Part shown: positions 9,127-20,093 of the stretch, in pieces | How the letters are laid out: each line of letters starts with the position of its first letter | Numbering within the stretch: the stretch's first letter is position 1 | Assembly: GCA_033964015.1 (NCBI GenBank) | Contig: CM066915.1 | Span: forward strand, 6,435,575-6,499,574 | DNA length: 64,000 nucleotides | Direction of reading: 5' to 3' | Origin: Scolanthus callimorphus | Lineage: Eukaryota; Cnidaria; Anthozoa; Actiniaria; Edwardsiidae | Made by a program: the position numbers and the translations under genes | The notes under the pieces: generated by a model | The model's database searches: none | Seen by the model: only the letters and a program-made list of their open reading frames with translations | What the model was told of the DNA's origin: nothing

Positions 9127-12076
9127 ATGTCGTCAGAGTCGTCGTCGGACTCTACTGGGTCAGCCGCCGCCGAGACCTGTCGCGTCACTATTAGAATACA
9201 AAGCAAAAGTGACAAAAGAAAAATTTCAACTTATGAAATTGACGATTTTCCTATTTTAAACAATTTAAGTACTTTTAAAAACTTGCTACTGGAAACATAC
9301 GCTAAAAAATTGGCCTTCAAACATCCGGATGAAGCAGAAGTAGGCTTTGTAGGATACTCAAACACCAGAACGGTCATGACTAAGGACGCTGACCTGAAAG
9401 ATGGTTATGCCACATCGTCAAACCATAATGGTAGAGCTTGGTTTTTTATCGGACGTGCACCGCCGACAAAGAAAAAGACTGGCGGGCATTCGGAACGTCG
9501 TAACCGTTCTGCTGAAGTTGGTAAGTTTATAAGGCAAGCGAAAAATAACTTAATAATAAGAGTTTTAGAACACTTCAGTATCGTTTTTTTTTGTAAATAT
9601 GAACATGTACTATGATTGGGCGTAAAATTATACTAATCCTTCGTCTCGTTGACTATTCAAAAATCGATCTTGAGCTCTGCTCAGATGATTGACTCTTCTA
9701 CAATAAACGCTGCAATTTTGTTTTGGAAATGCGCGAAAGGGTAACAACGGATTGGGCTGCTAATTTACAATTATTCAGTTTCAGAGGACAATAAAAACAG
9801 CCAAAACCGGCAAAAAAAAAGGACGCTCCGGAAATCATGGGTTGTGGAACTAAGACCCCGTCCACACTACTCCGTTTTCAAACGAAAACGGATACTTTTT
9901 GCTCCGTTTTCAAAGAGATCTGCGTCCACACTTATCGTTTTCGTATCGTTTTCGCCCGTCCACACTACAACGCGTATCCGTACGAAAACGCTCTTATGCA
10001 TTCAGTGGGCATGCTCAAACAAGCTCAACGCATGCGCATTTCGATCTGTCGGCCCGTGAAATTGGTCGGGTTTGCTGTGGTGACGTCATCGTTTTCAGAT
10101 AGCATCGTTTTCGCCCGTCCACACTAGAAAACAGCGTTTTCAAACAGCTCCGTTTTCAAATCGCTCCACTCTGGAGAGCGTTTTCGGATTGATCCGTTTT
10201 CGGTATCGTTTTCGGCGTTGTAGTGTGGACGATAGCCGTATCCGGAGCAAAAAGTATCCGTTTTCGTTTGAAAACGGAGTAGTGTGGACGGGGTCTAAGT
10301 TTGGTTTCAAGTCGGAACGAATTTATCTAATTATTTGTTCGTGATCTGTTTCCTCTGCTTTTTACAGAAAGCGAAGCGTCCTCAGACGAAGGAAAGAGTG
10401 TCAGGAAAAGACGTTTAACGGCACGGGAAATGGCTGTGAATAACAAAGTTTCTCAGCTTGAAGAGATGCACGGCAGGAAATGGAATTTGCAGGAATATCG
10501 CCTTTGGGCTGTTGCTTTGGTAAGAAAACAGAAGTCTAATTACACGATCCTCCGAATGTTTTTCTAAGTTTAAGGGGTTTTTTTCGGATGCTCTGGAATT
10601 TTCAGATTTCAGTCCCTTTCGCAACCCAGAAAACTTTCAGCTACTCCGAATATAGATCCAAAATTTGTAGGGATCAAAAAACCTAATTTACGGTCACGGA
10701 GCGATTTCTGTACCTGCAAATAAGCAGTGACTAACACTATGAGCTGCATTCTTCCATTGTCTCATTGCCTCACTGAGAATGTACATAAATAAGTGGGCAA
10801 CTCCGATATAATATTCGTGAGAGATCCATTTTAAGACCTAATTATTTTTAGAATTGTTTTTCTTGCTAAAAGTGTAAAGCTATTGTTTTTGTAGATACGA
10901 TATTCATTTCGTTAGTAGCTGATAAATTTACAATCGCTCAACCGAATGCACGCTCTTGCAAGATTGTTTGAATTAGAATAAACGAAAGGCCGTGCATATT
11001 CATATCTGTTTATAGATAACAGACAAAACGACAATATCGTAAAATGCAGTTATATTGTTTCTGCCTTTGTTGTTCTCTGTGCGTGACCTTAGGGGATATA
11101 GAGAAGACTAAGTACCGATCTAACAATAACTAGGTCTGTCTAAGACCCCGTCCACACTACTCCGTTTCAAACGAAAACGGATACTTTTGCTCCGGATACG
11201 GCTATCGTCCACACTACAACGCCGAAAACGATCACCAAAAAAGGCGAAAACAATACGAAAACGATAAGTGTGGACGCAAATCTTTTTGAAAACGGAGCAA
11301 AAAGTATCCGCTTTCGTTTGAAAACGGTGTAGTGTGGACGGGGTCTAAAGGATCTCTCACACCCTGTTATCATGCAGTACTGTCTTAATTATGTACTTGA
11401 TACCACACAATTTCCGCGCCTTTTTGAAGCAGATTTTGGAAGACCACCATAGTTAGGGAGCAGGTCGCTTTGAGTGCGAAGTTAATTTATCCAATTCATT
11501 GATGTGATATTTTTATTTATTTGGGCCGTAGGACAATGGGACTCACCAGTCTTATGAGTCACCACCAGACTACCCCATTTTCACTGGAAAGCCGAAGGGA
11601 AAGAAGCCGACGACTACATCCACTGGTCCAGAGGTAAGTTGATTTAGTGGATTTTTCCGCAATGAAGCACTTTAATACAAATGTAAATTTCATAAAGGAG
11701 ACTCGACCTAGTTGTTTTCTTGAAGTTACTTGCAGTCAATTGTGATACAAAGTCTGGACAAACATAAAGATATTTAACCTTGGAGATAGCAAGCTGGGTC
11801 TGGTCCACCCCTTATATAGCAAAGCCTTTACCCTCCAAACCCGACCTCCATAAGACTTTACTCCCTCCTTAAAGAATAAGAGGTATGCAAACCTTAGTTG
11901 AAATTCATGTTTTTCGACAGACTCCATTAGAAGCATCAACAAAACCTCCAAGCAAATCCGACAAACTTGAACAGTTAAAAGCTTTGGGAGAACTAAGGTC
12001 GTCTGGAGTCCTGACCGAAGCAGAATTACTAGAGCAGAAGTCACTGATTCTCGAAGAAATGAAGACACTGTTGTGA
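9127..12076 (+). CDS. Four-exon gene, ubiquitin-like N-terminus and SHOCT-like C-terminus
   Basis: Exons 9127-9520, 10368-10519, 11532-11633 and 11921-12076 all have GT-AG borders and keep frame, giving about 267 residues. The ATG at 9127 is preferred over upstream non-ATG codons and follows a TATA box. Residues 1-15 are Ser-rich. About 15-110 form an alpha/beta region of the size of a ubiquitin/PB1-like fold (my inference), followed by basic stretches, a REMAVNNKVSQLEEMHGRKW helix, a DNGTHQSYESPPDYP segment, and a C-terminal LEQLKALGELRSSGVLTEAE-type motif typical of SHOCT domains. It sits inside the giant inverted repeat, divergent from the transposase, so it may be a transposon passenger. 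The frame is open throughout, unlike the transposase. The N-terminal region resembles in layout that of the gene starting near 20115. The function is unknown. Confidence 0.75.
9854..10295. mobile_element. MITE, GACCCCGTCCACACTAC family, TAA target duplication
   Basis: It has perfect outer terminal inverted repeats (gaccccgtccacactactcc against ggagtagtgtggacggggtc), flanked by TAA at 9851-9853 and 10296-10298. The interior is rich in cgttttc/gaaaacg repeats. The 3-bp TAA duplication fits PIF/Harbinger mobilisation. It lies in intron 1 of the 9127 gene. Confidence 0.85.
11144..11345. mobile_element. Shorter MITE of the same family
   Basis: The termini match those of the 9854-10295 copy, with TAA at 11141-11143 and 11346-11348. 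It is 202 bp long and lies in intron 2 of the same gene. Confidence 0.85.
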
Positions 12077-12149
12077 ATTTTCCATAGACAATACACCATT
12101 TTCTCAAGTACGCAAGCGGAACAAGGGACCGTAATGGGCACAGCGAATG

Positions 12150-12336
12150 AGAGAGGGCTTGTTGCGAGCCTGATGACATTCCTGGCGTTCTTTTTTGAAG
12201 ACCAATATATAAAGACTTGTATAGTAGTATTCTAAGAAAACCTTAGCAAAAAGTGGTTTTCATGCGTTTAAATATATTCTAAATGTAGTTAAAAACAAAT
12301 GTAAACTGAAGCGTTACAAGAAAATGTAAAATCGGC
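12150..12336. repeat. Direct repeat of 14960-15146 downstream of the SHOCT-like gene
   Basis: Runs from cctgatgacattcctggcg to gcgttacaagaaaatgtaaaat and matches 14960-15146 (cctggtgacatttctggcg to gcgttacaatacaatgtaaaat) in the same orientation. It appears to be the inner edge of the original right terminal repeat, abutting the inverted copy that starts at 12338. Confidence 0.7.
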
Positions 12337-12385
12337 AGAAATTGTGAAACTTCAGGCTCAGAATAACTTTTACTATAACTTTGTT

Positions 12386-12643
12386 GCCAGACAATCATGC
12401 CGCGCATCACATTGACGATGTGGAAAGATTATTCTTTCTACTGGAGCCCTCCTCGTATTTCTTCCGCCGTACAGTCCAGAGCTTGATCCCATAGAAGGTG
12501 TTTTTTCGTTGGTAAAGAGTTGGCTTCGAGCGCACGATGATCTTCTGATACACACGCCAGATTTAATAGGAATAATTTTCTTGTCATTCTTGAGCGTGAG
12601 TAGACATGACGTTCAGAGTATGTATAGGCATTGTGGCTACTAA
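12386..12643 (+). pseudogene. Inverted copy of transposase last exon
   Basis: Nearly identical to the minus strand of 6695-6945, and it keeps the GACAATCATGCC start (D-N-H) that is altered in the left copy. A small deletion near 12430 shifts the frame, so it encodes no complete exon. It is part of the right arm, not an independent gene. Confidence 0.85.
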
Positions 12644-13012
12644 GTCTAAGGTGTTCAGGCGCAATTATTGATATTGCCGAACATGGTCCATAGCAGGGAA
12701 GGGGAATGGGGGAGGCAGAGAAACTGGTGATCGTTTATCAATTATGAAACCGATTTTTCATTTTTAGGTTAAAAAATGTTAGATTAAAATTTGGCGGGAA
12801 AAATGACGTCAGCGATGTGGGACCAAAACCATTTAAACAAATCGTATTGAATTTTGAGAGTACAAAATAAAAATTTGAACGGTTTTGTAAAGAGCCTTTG
12901 AAGTTCAATGGAACTATAATATATAGATTTAGCCACTGGCTAAAAGCGGAGCTCCTGGTTTTAAAATTTTCTGTGTGAATGAAAGGGATTCCCATGTGTA
13001 CATGGTTTACAT

Positions 13013-14290
13013 GGTTGCTTTAGAGTCTTCCCTTCACGAGATATAAATTTTTCAAGCATAAATGACGTCATCGATGGCGTCATATCACGTGACCACTTCA
13101 TTTCGCTCATCTAGTGACCTAGACTACACTACCAAAGTTTGGTTGTTTTAGAGTCTTCCCTTCACGAGATATTGATTTTTCAAGCATAGATGACGTCATC
13201 GATGTCGTCACATCACGTGACCACTTCATTTCGCTCATCTGGTGACCTGGATTACATTACCAAAGTTTGGTTGGTTTAGAGTCTTCCTTTCATGAGATAT
13301 TCATTTTTCAAGTGTAGATGACGTCATCGATGACGTCATATCACGTGACCACTTCATTTCGCTCATCTGGTGGCCTAGACTACACTACCCAAGTTTTGTT
13401 GTCTTAGAGTCTTCCCTTCACGAGATATTGATTTTTCAAGCATAGATGACGTCATCGATGACGTCATATCACGTGACCACCTCATTTCGCTCACCTGGTG
13501 GCCTAGACTACACTACCCAAGTTTTGTTGTCTTAGAGTCTTCCCTTCACGAGATATTGATTTTTCAAGCATAGATGACGTCATCGATGACGTCATATCAC
13601 GTGACCACCTCATTTTGCTCAGCTGGTGGCCTAGACTACACTACCCAAGTTTTGTTGTCTTAGAGTCTTCCCTTCATGAGATATTGATTTTTCAAGCATA
13701 GATGACGTCATCGATGACGTCATATCACGTGACCAACTCATTTCGCTCATCTGGTGGCCTAGACTACATTACCCAAGTTTGGTTGTTTTAGAGTCTTCCC
13801 TTCACGAGATATTGATTTTTCAAGCATAGATGACGTCATCGATGACGTCATATCACGTGACCACCTAATTTTGCTCAGCTGGTGGCCTAGACTACACTAC
13901 CCAAGTTTTGTTGTCTTAGAGTCTTCCCTTCATGAGATATTGATTTTTCAAGCATAGATGACGTCATCGATGACGTCATATCACGTGACCAACTCATTTC
14001 GCTCATCTGGTGGCGTAGACTACACTACCCAAGTTTGGTTGTTTTAGAGTCTTCCCTTCACGAGATATTGATTTTTCAAGCATAGATGACGTCATCGATG
14101 ACGTCATATCACGTGACCAACTCATTTCGCTCATCTGGTGGCCTAGACTACACTACTCAAGTTTGGTTGTTTTAGAGTCTTCCCTTCACGAGATATTGAT
14201 TTTTCAAGCATAGATGACGTCATCGATGACGTCACATCACGTGTCCGTGATACAGCGCCCCCCTTGTGGCATAGACAAAATATCCCAAGT
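13013..14290. repeat. 127-bp satellite, about 10 copies, with CRE and E-box palindromes
   Basis: Repeat units begin at gagtcttccc (13023, 13150, 13277, 13408 and so on to 14173). Most units contain TGACGTCATCGATGACGTCA, a 20-nt palindrome made of two CRE/ATF half-overlapping sites, followed by CACGTG. The last unit is degenerate. The central palindrome is better conserved between units than the flanks. Confidence 0.9.
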
Positions 14291-14360
14291 ATGGCTGTCT
14301 TAGCATGTTCCCTTGAGGAGATATAATTTTTTCTTTGCATACCACAGGGTTCCCGTGTGT

Positions 14361-14402
14361 ACACGGACGGACGACGGACGACGGACGGACGGACGGACGG
14401 CG
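14361..14402. repeat. (ACGG)n simple repeat
   Basis: A run of acgg/gacgg units follows the satellite inside the same element. Confidence 0.85.
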
Positions 14403-14638
14403 TACGCTATAGGTTTAATACCAGAAAAATAAAGAAAAAATCATATCTCCCGAAAGGAAGCTTCTATAGAAGCCAAACTTGGACAAAGTTTCAAAGACCA
14501 TAAGAGGAGCTCTAAACCAAAGTCACGTGCCCTTACGTCATCAATGACGTCATCAAAATGATCCAAAATGCCCGTGACGTTCAAAAATCAAGTCGATAGT
14601 ATACTATACGTTTTTTCCTTAGGTATGGTGCTCCGCTT

Positions 14639-14659
14639 GCGCGGGCCTTCGGCCCGCGC
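14639..14659. other. GC-rich terminal hairpin
   Basis: GCGCGGGCC, TTC, GGCCCGCGC: a 9-bp perfect stem 11 nt from the right end of the 12919-14670 insertion, the position expected for a Helitron 3' hairpin. Confidence 0.7.
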
Positions 14660-15450
14660 AGGAGCTCCGCTATAACTAACTTGAAATTTTGAGTTCCACC
14701 AAAATGCGTAAAAAAGTACTTCATTGCATCTTTCGAAGCCTCTATATCAAGTATTTTTGTGACGTGAAAACTTGAAAAGCGTCAAGGAGAAATACTTCGA
14801 AACTCCAGACTCCTACCAAGTCGTCTTAAAATAATTTTTCGTTACTAGAGACCTAATCCCGTATAGGGCGCGCAGGGGATCATGGGACCGTATTGTGAAA
14901 CATGTGTAAAGTCCGTGATGCACCGCGCGTATTAACAGATAGGGCTGGAGGTGGGTTACGGGCCTGGTGACATTTCTGGCGAACGTTCTTTTTGAACAGC
15001 AAGATTTAAAGGCTAGTATAGAAGCATTAAAATATACGAAAATCTTAGCAAAAAGTGATTTTCTTGTGTTTAATTATAATCTAAATGTAGCCAAAAGAAA
15101 CAAAAAATTGTAAACTTAAAGCGTTACAATACAATGTAAAATAAAAGATGCAATAAAGCTGAAATTGGTTTATTTTTAATACCTGCCGACCCGGTGTTGC
15201 TTGCGAACAATTTCAGGTATGGCACCAACACCGCATGGACAAAAAACAGTTTTGGAAGTGGAGAGCTCAACAGTGAAAATGTACTGTAATGTTTGGGAGG
15301 TCATATTACTATGAATGTATGAAAATGTGACAAAAAATGACAGCTTCCCCCCGCTACCCACTTCCGTGCTTACTCCAGCTCCATTCTCTGTAATACAACT
15401 TTTCGGAATGTGAAAGTAATTATCATTTCCTGAATATTGTGGAAAGTTTA

Positions 15451-15738
15451 CAGCCAAAGGACATGAAGCGTGCCCCCCTAGAGTCGAACATTCAATTCAT
15501 TATTTCATTATTCATGGTTTCATTATTCAATCCAAAACCGCATTTTTCAATTCAATATTGAAAATGTTAAATGTTCAAATTGTGAATTCTTAATAAGCAA
15601 TTGTTCACCCAGACTAATTTAAAAATTTTCAATATTGAATTGAAAATTGCATTTTTGGATTGAATAATGAAATAAATAATGGAATAATGAATTGCCAATA
15701 TTCAACTCTAGGGGGGCACGCTTCATGTCTTTTGACTG
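15451..15738. mobile_element. Foldback MITE with TA duplication (Tc1/mariner type)
   Basis: The inverted repeats CAGCCAAAGGACATGAAGCG and its partner (cttcatgtcttttgactg) extend inward through ccccccta to long AT-rich arms. TA flanks both sides (15449-15450, 15739-15740). The left arm near 4480 has the empty site. It is 288 bp with no ORF. Confidence 0.85.
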
Positions 15739-15841
15739 TACTTACGTTGTTTGCTACTTTTACATAAAACTTCCTTGCTATAACGCTTAGTTTACAAAAC
15801 AAATTCTGTGGGAGAAGCACACGGAATAAAATTTTAACAAA

Positions 15842-16343
15842 CACGGGCACTCAACGGAGCTGTTCCTCAAAAAAGCTGTTCCTCACCCCCTTTCGCTGCT
15901 GGCTGGCAAAAAATAATCGCGGCCTCTTGCTGGCTGGCAAAAATTCATCGCCTCCGGTTCCTGGCCAAAATTTATGCATATCGCTTTTGCTGGGAAACAC
16001 AAGTTGCTCATGGATGTTGAAAAATGAAATTTTAAGTGACAGTACTTAAAAATGCACTTAGTAGTGGTCGTTTTTAAGGATAGCCATATATTTTTCGGGC
16101 TTCCTGTGGTAATGTTACTCTCCTGGCTGGGAAAATTTTCAGTTAAATTGTCCTGCTGGCTGAGAAATTTTTTAACACGCAGCTGCTGGCTGGGAAAAAA
16201 ATGAGACCCTATCCTGGCAAAAAGGAACAGCTAAATTTTTGCCAGCAACTTTTAAAACATGTATTTATATGCTCTACGTGCGTAAAATGTCCAAATACGT
16301 AATTTAAACACATTTTAACCAGGGGGCTCGTTGTGTGCCCGTG
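15842..16343. mobile_element. 502-bp TIR element with 6-bp target duplication
   Basis: Termini CACGGGCAC.CAACG.AGC are inverted at both ends and flanked by AACAAA (15836-15841 and 16344-16349). The left arm shows a single aacaaa at the empty site. The interior has repeats of gctggctggcaaaaa. There is no ORF. A 6-bp duplication is unusual; Dada elements use 6-7 bp, but I cannot assign a superfamily. Confidence 0.8.
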
Positions 16344-17204
16344 AACAAAGCTAAAAGAAAATGAAAAGCCTCTGCATTGACTGGAACCATGGACACCTGA
16401 TCACAACATTCACGCTCTGCATCGGATGGATTAGCACTAAGCGCCATTTATTCAACTTACTCAACTAGGTGGGAAACTTTTGGTTGTTAGAAATATCAGT
16501 AGTCTCGAGCCACGTTTGTTTGGTTCTCTCATATCTGATTCTTCTCCATATTTCAGAAGGAAATATCACACAACAAAAATAATTTGCTTGTAAATCCAAT
16601 TCATGGACAATATTGGTCCAAAAAGCAAGCAATCAATTGTGATTTTTAGGACTTTGCATTACGGATTTGGAATAGTCTTGATCGCAGTGATTCGGTGGCC
16701 TTTGAGGCAGCAGTAAAAGCCTGTAAATCGCAATAAGTTATGAAATAATGCGCTGTGCAAATAGTTTATCATTTGATAGGTCGCACTATTAAAGTAAAGT
16801 GAAGTGAAGTGCAGAGGTAATGCTGCGTAATGTTAATTAAAGTGGGAGTTTGCTTCGACGTTAGCAATGACAGAGAGAATCAAAAGAAATGATTAACTTT
16901 TTGTTGTTGCAAATAAAGCAAACAGCAAGGAAATATCATAACGAAGATTTGAAGTGATGGTGAAAGAAAAAAACGAAAGCCTTGTCACGGCGGTGATTTG
17001 AACCTGGGAATCACGATCTTCTCATTCCGGGATGTATTTCCAGTGGTTTAGCGCACTGCGCCACGGTGAGCGGACCGCAGCAGAGAACAATAGCAAAGAC
17101 GCCGCCTGTCAAAAGTAGTTGATAAAAAGACAAAGGATACATATATGTATTTTTTTTCAGGGTAGACAGTGTTTTTGCAAACAAGTGTATATATATATAT
17201 ATAT

Positions 17205-17211
<7 letters not shown>

Positions 17212-17238
<27 letters not shown>

Positions 17239-17239
17239 C

Positions 17240-17270
<31 letters not shown>

Positions 17271-17506
17271 ATGGGCTATTGACCCAGAGGCCATGAGGGC
17301 AAGAGGAATAATTGTTTTAGTCAAATCACACTAGAAGGTCAATTTGTATTGCCAAAACAATGTTTTTGTTCTGGTCATTTGCCATTTTCTGGCTTTCAAA
17401 TCCAACACTTTTCGCTACTAGTAGGCTATAACTAATAGCCTACTAGTAGCTCAACCAATCAGAACGCAGCATTGATAATAGACCACTAGTGTGATTTGAC
17501 TAAATA
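17212..17506. mobile_element. Composite MITE (hairpin plus TIR halves)
   Basis: One half is a hairpin (aacaattattcctc against gaggaataattgtt, with an inner cccgaatgggct palindrome). The other half is bounded by ttttagtcaaatcacactag (17315-17334) and its reverse complement (17486-17504). The same two-part layout occurs in reverse orientation at 33211-33491. Confidence 0.7.
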
Positions 17507-17509
17507 TAT

Positions 17510-17715
17510 ATATACACTTTTTTGCAAAAACATTGATACCCCGAAAAATAGATATATATGTATGTTTTGTCTTTTCATCAAACCTCTTTGACAGGCGGCG
17601 TCTTTGCGCTATTGTTCTCTGCCGCCGCCGATTTCCGTGGCGCAGTGTGCTAAAGCGTGTGCACTAGCAAGTGTATTCCAAGCGACAACGCGGTGTCGCG
17701 GGGTTCAAGTTCAGC
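17510..17715 (+). repeat. Third, divergent copy of the arm's outer end (SINE-like)
   Basis: Matches 3537-3680 in the same orientation (ttgcaaaaaca, tatatatgtat, gacaggcggcgtctt, ggcgcagtg) and includes A-box-like tggcgcagtgtgctaaag and B-box-like gggttcaagttc. Confidence 0.6.
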
Positions 17716-17804
17716 TTCAAACAAAGTGTTTTTTTTTTTCTTTTTTTCCCCTTTCTTGTATGGTTTAAATTCTTTCCAGTAAATTTTGTTACAAAAATAA
17801 TCTC

Positions 17805-18548
17805 GTGCAGCGAGTTCAACTTTTGCTTCCCGCAAATTTCAGCAACACGAACTTAGTCCATTAGTCGCTACAGTTTCTTTCTTCTAAACAAATTGTTGAA
17901 AGTGATTTGCAACGGAGCGGTAAAATGGTTTCTTTGCAAAACGCTGGCTTCCTATTTCTAAAATTCAGTCCTGGATCAGTCGGTAGCGAAAGTCGTGTCG
18001 CAAAAAAGTACACTCCCACGCGAACTTGCGATGGCGTCGTGTTCTACGAATTAAACGGTATTGGGCTCGAATCATAGATAAAGACTCAGATTTTTTTTCC
18101 TTTTCCTCTAAACTTCTTGAAATCCGTCATATCTAGCATTTCTACTTAGCAACCAACCTTTCTTACTCGTTTTTTATTCAAACTATGACAGATTTCAAGA
18201 AGTTTAGAGGAAAAGAAGACTTTATATATGATTTGAACCCAATACCGTGTATTCTCAAATTGCCAAAGTAGAACACGATGCCATCGCAAGTTCGCGTGGC
18301 AGGCGAGTACTTTTTTGCGACACGACCCTCGTTACCGATTGATCCAGGAAGCACTTTAATCTGAAGACTTAATTTTAGATAATAATAATAATATAACAAG
18401 AAATAGGAAGCCGGTGTTTGCAAAGAACCATTTTACCGCTCCGTTGCAAATAACTTAATCAACAATCTGTTTAGAAGAAAGAAACTGTAGCGACTAATTG
18501 ACTAAGTTCGTGACGCTGAAATCTGCGGGAAGCAAAAGTTGAACTCGC
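17805..18548. repeat. 740-bp palindrome
   Basis: Left arm about 17805-18130 and right arm about 18185-18548 are reverse complements with small differences (agtttctttcttctaaac against gtttagaagaaagaaact; gttcaacttttgcttcccgc against gcgggaagcaaaagttgaac). The spacer is about 55 nt. The right arm ends abruptly where Penelope coding sequence begins. Confidence 0.85.
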
Positions 18549-18561
18549 GTAAAATCATCCT

Positions 18562-19031
18562 CTGAAGCTTCCTCTGGCTGTTTTAAGTGCGGGAAAAATT
18601 GTGACCTTTGCAAAAACTTTTTTGATGAGGGTAGCTATTTTTCAAGTTACGTAACGAATCGAAAATACGCCATAAGGGAAAATCTCACCTGTACAAATGA
18701 CAACATTATTTATTTAGCATCGTGCACCAAATGCCGCATGCAATACGTTTGATCGACGACCAATCAGTTTAAAGTGCGTTTTAGAAACCACAAATCGGCC
18801 ATGAAAACTGGCAAAAAGACGTGCGAAGTCGCAATTCATTATAAGAATACCGCGCACGTGCATAGCGATTTCCGATTCATGATAATTGAACAACTTCAAT
18901 CGAGCACGTATATTGAGAGAAAGCTGCTCACGAGAGAAGCGTACTGGATGAAGCAACTTCAGACAATTCATCCCTACGGCCTTAATAAAAGGCGAGAGTA
19001 CAAGTCCAAAAATGGAATCCACTACAATTAA
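18562..19031 (+). pseudogene. Penelope-like element C-terminus: CxC knuckle and GIY-YIG nuclease (fragment)
   Basis: The frame encodes a cysteine knuckle (CFKCGKNCDLC), then a GIY-YIG core (IIYLASCTKCRMQYV followed by a TGA stop where Gly is expected, then STTNQFKVRFRNHKS), a CEVAIHY segment and the REAYWMKQL and HPYGLNKRREYK C-terminus, ending TAA at 19029-19031. This is the nuclease tail of endonuclease-bearing Penelope-like retroelements. The reverse transcriptase part is missing; the fragment starts at the edge of the 17805-18548 palindrome. The TGA in the active-site strand makes it a pseudogene. Confidence 0.85.
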
Positions 19032-19379
19032 GGTTTGGACTCGTGCTCTTGTTACCAAGGTAACCATAAAGGATCAAATATCCGCCAGCATCTGCAATTA
19101 TTCGAATACTTTCGCAATACAACTGCTACAACTTCAAATCTTCGACCCGCCCAACGGGGGACAGACCAAGGTAAATAGTTCTCGCTGTATCCATTTTTTT
19201 TTTCTGGACACTCATTCCGCGCTATTGCGCGATGTTTTGATTTTAAAATCGCGATGAAAGAAGTTTTCTTATTTACAGTAGTGAACTTTATTTTATTGCA
19301 GGCTCTCAAGTTGCGACCACGGCAACTTCAAACGAAAATCTTCAATCATGCCAAAATGAGCCAGCCCAAGGTAGATTAT

Positions 19380-19640
19380 ATCCTGGACGCGATCACGTGT
19401 TTTTAGAGGGAGGGGAAGGTCAGAGCTGTTCAAAAACAATTTTCGCTGATTTATTCTCGATGTAATAATGTAGAGGATAATATTACACGGCCGTGCGGAA
19501 AAACAAATCTCCAATACGAAAAACCTAAAGATCGAGCATGGGGTACAGTGTTTTATTTTCACATGTGGAAATATCAAGTTTTCGCATGGGAGATCAACTG
19601 GCATTTCATTGATGTTTATCTAATAAAATTGGTAGGTGAT
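19380..19640. repeat. MITE fragment related to 29826-30318
   Basis: Shares ttttcacatgtg.aaatatc, gaaaacttgat/atcaagttttcgc and tttcattgatgttt.t.taataaa with the 29826-30318 element in opposite orientation. A recurrent foldback family is likely, but the ends were not resolved. Confidence 0.4.
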
Positions 19641-20093
19641 GATCCTTCTCCATAGCAATAGAGAAACGTTTTGGTTTTAGATTTCAAAAACTAATGTCTG
19701 AGAATGGGCCCTAGGGAGCAAAAGTGACCCTCCCAAAATTGAAGCCAGACCCCCCTGCTAATGATTAATGGCAGCTTACCACCATATTCATTACTATACA
19801 CCCTAAAAAATAATGCTGCAACTGATGGGCTGTTTACAGTAAAGCAGTTTTTTTTTCATCCAGAAGTTTTACACCAGAAAACAGAGTGCTTTAGTAATTT
19901 TTGTTCATTTTGTTAGCAATGTGACCTTCTAAAGTAGCCAAACCCAGATGTTGGGTTTGATTGGTTTGAATAATCGCCTATCACAAAATTGGATTAAGAG
20001 GGCAAAACAATGGATATGGTGGTAGAGAATGTTACCTTGTGTAGAAATCTAGTAATTATTTTTTATTTATATTTATTTTGACCCTCAGCTGTA

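Larger units (their letters stand above)
12919..14670. mobile_element. Helitron-like nonautonomous element with internal satellite
   Basis: The left arm has the uninterrupted site ggaactatataactaac (reverse complement), so the 1,752-bp insertion went between A and T without an obvious target duplication. It starts with atatagatttagccactggc and ends with a GC-rich hairpin (14639-14659) followed by aggagctccgc. A 3'-terminal hairpin, A-T insertion and an internal minisatellite fit a Helitron-type element. Terminal TC and CTRR are not evident, so the class is inferred. There is no ORF. Confidence 0.6.
12338..17205. mobile_element. Right arm of giant inverted repeat
   Basis: Reverse-complement counterpart of 3530-7002. 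Extra blocks in this arm are later insertions, each absent from the left arm: 12919-14670, 15451-15738 and 15842-16343. The outer end is a TA microsatellite (about 17188-17205), as on the left (3530-3545). Confidence 0.85.

Noticed and set aside
13013..14290. CRISPR array
   Set aside because: Units are full tandem repeats without unique spacers, in a eukaryotic setting.
18178..18423. ORFs inside the 740-bp palindrome
   Set aside because: They appear on both arms as reverse complements and have no recognisable content.
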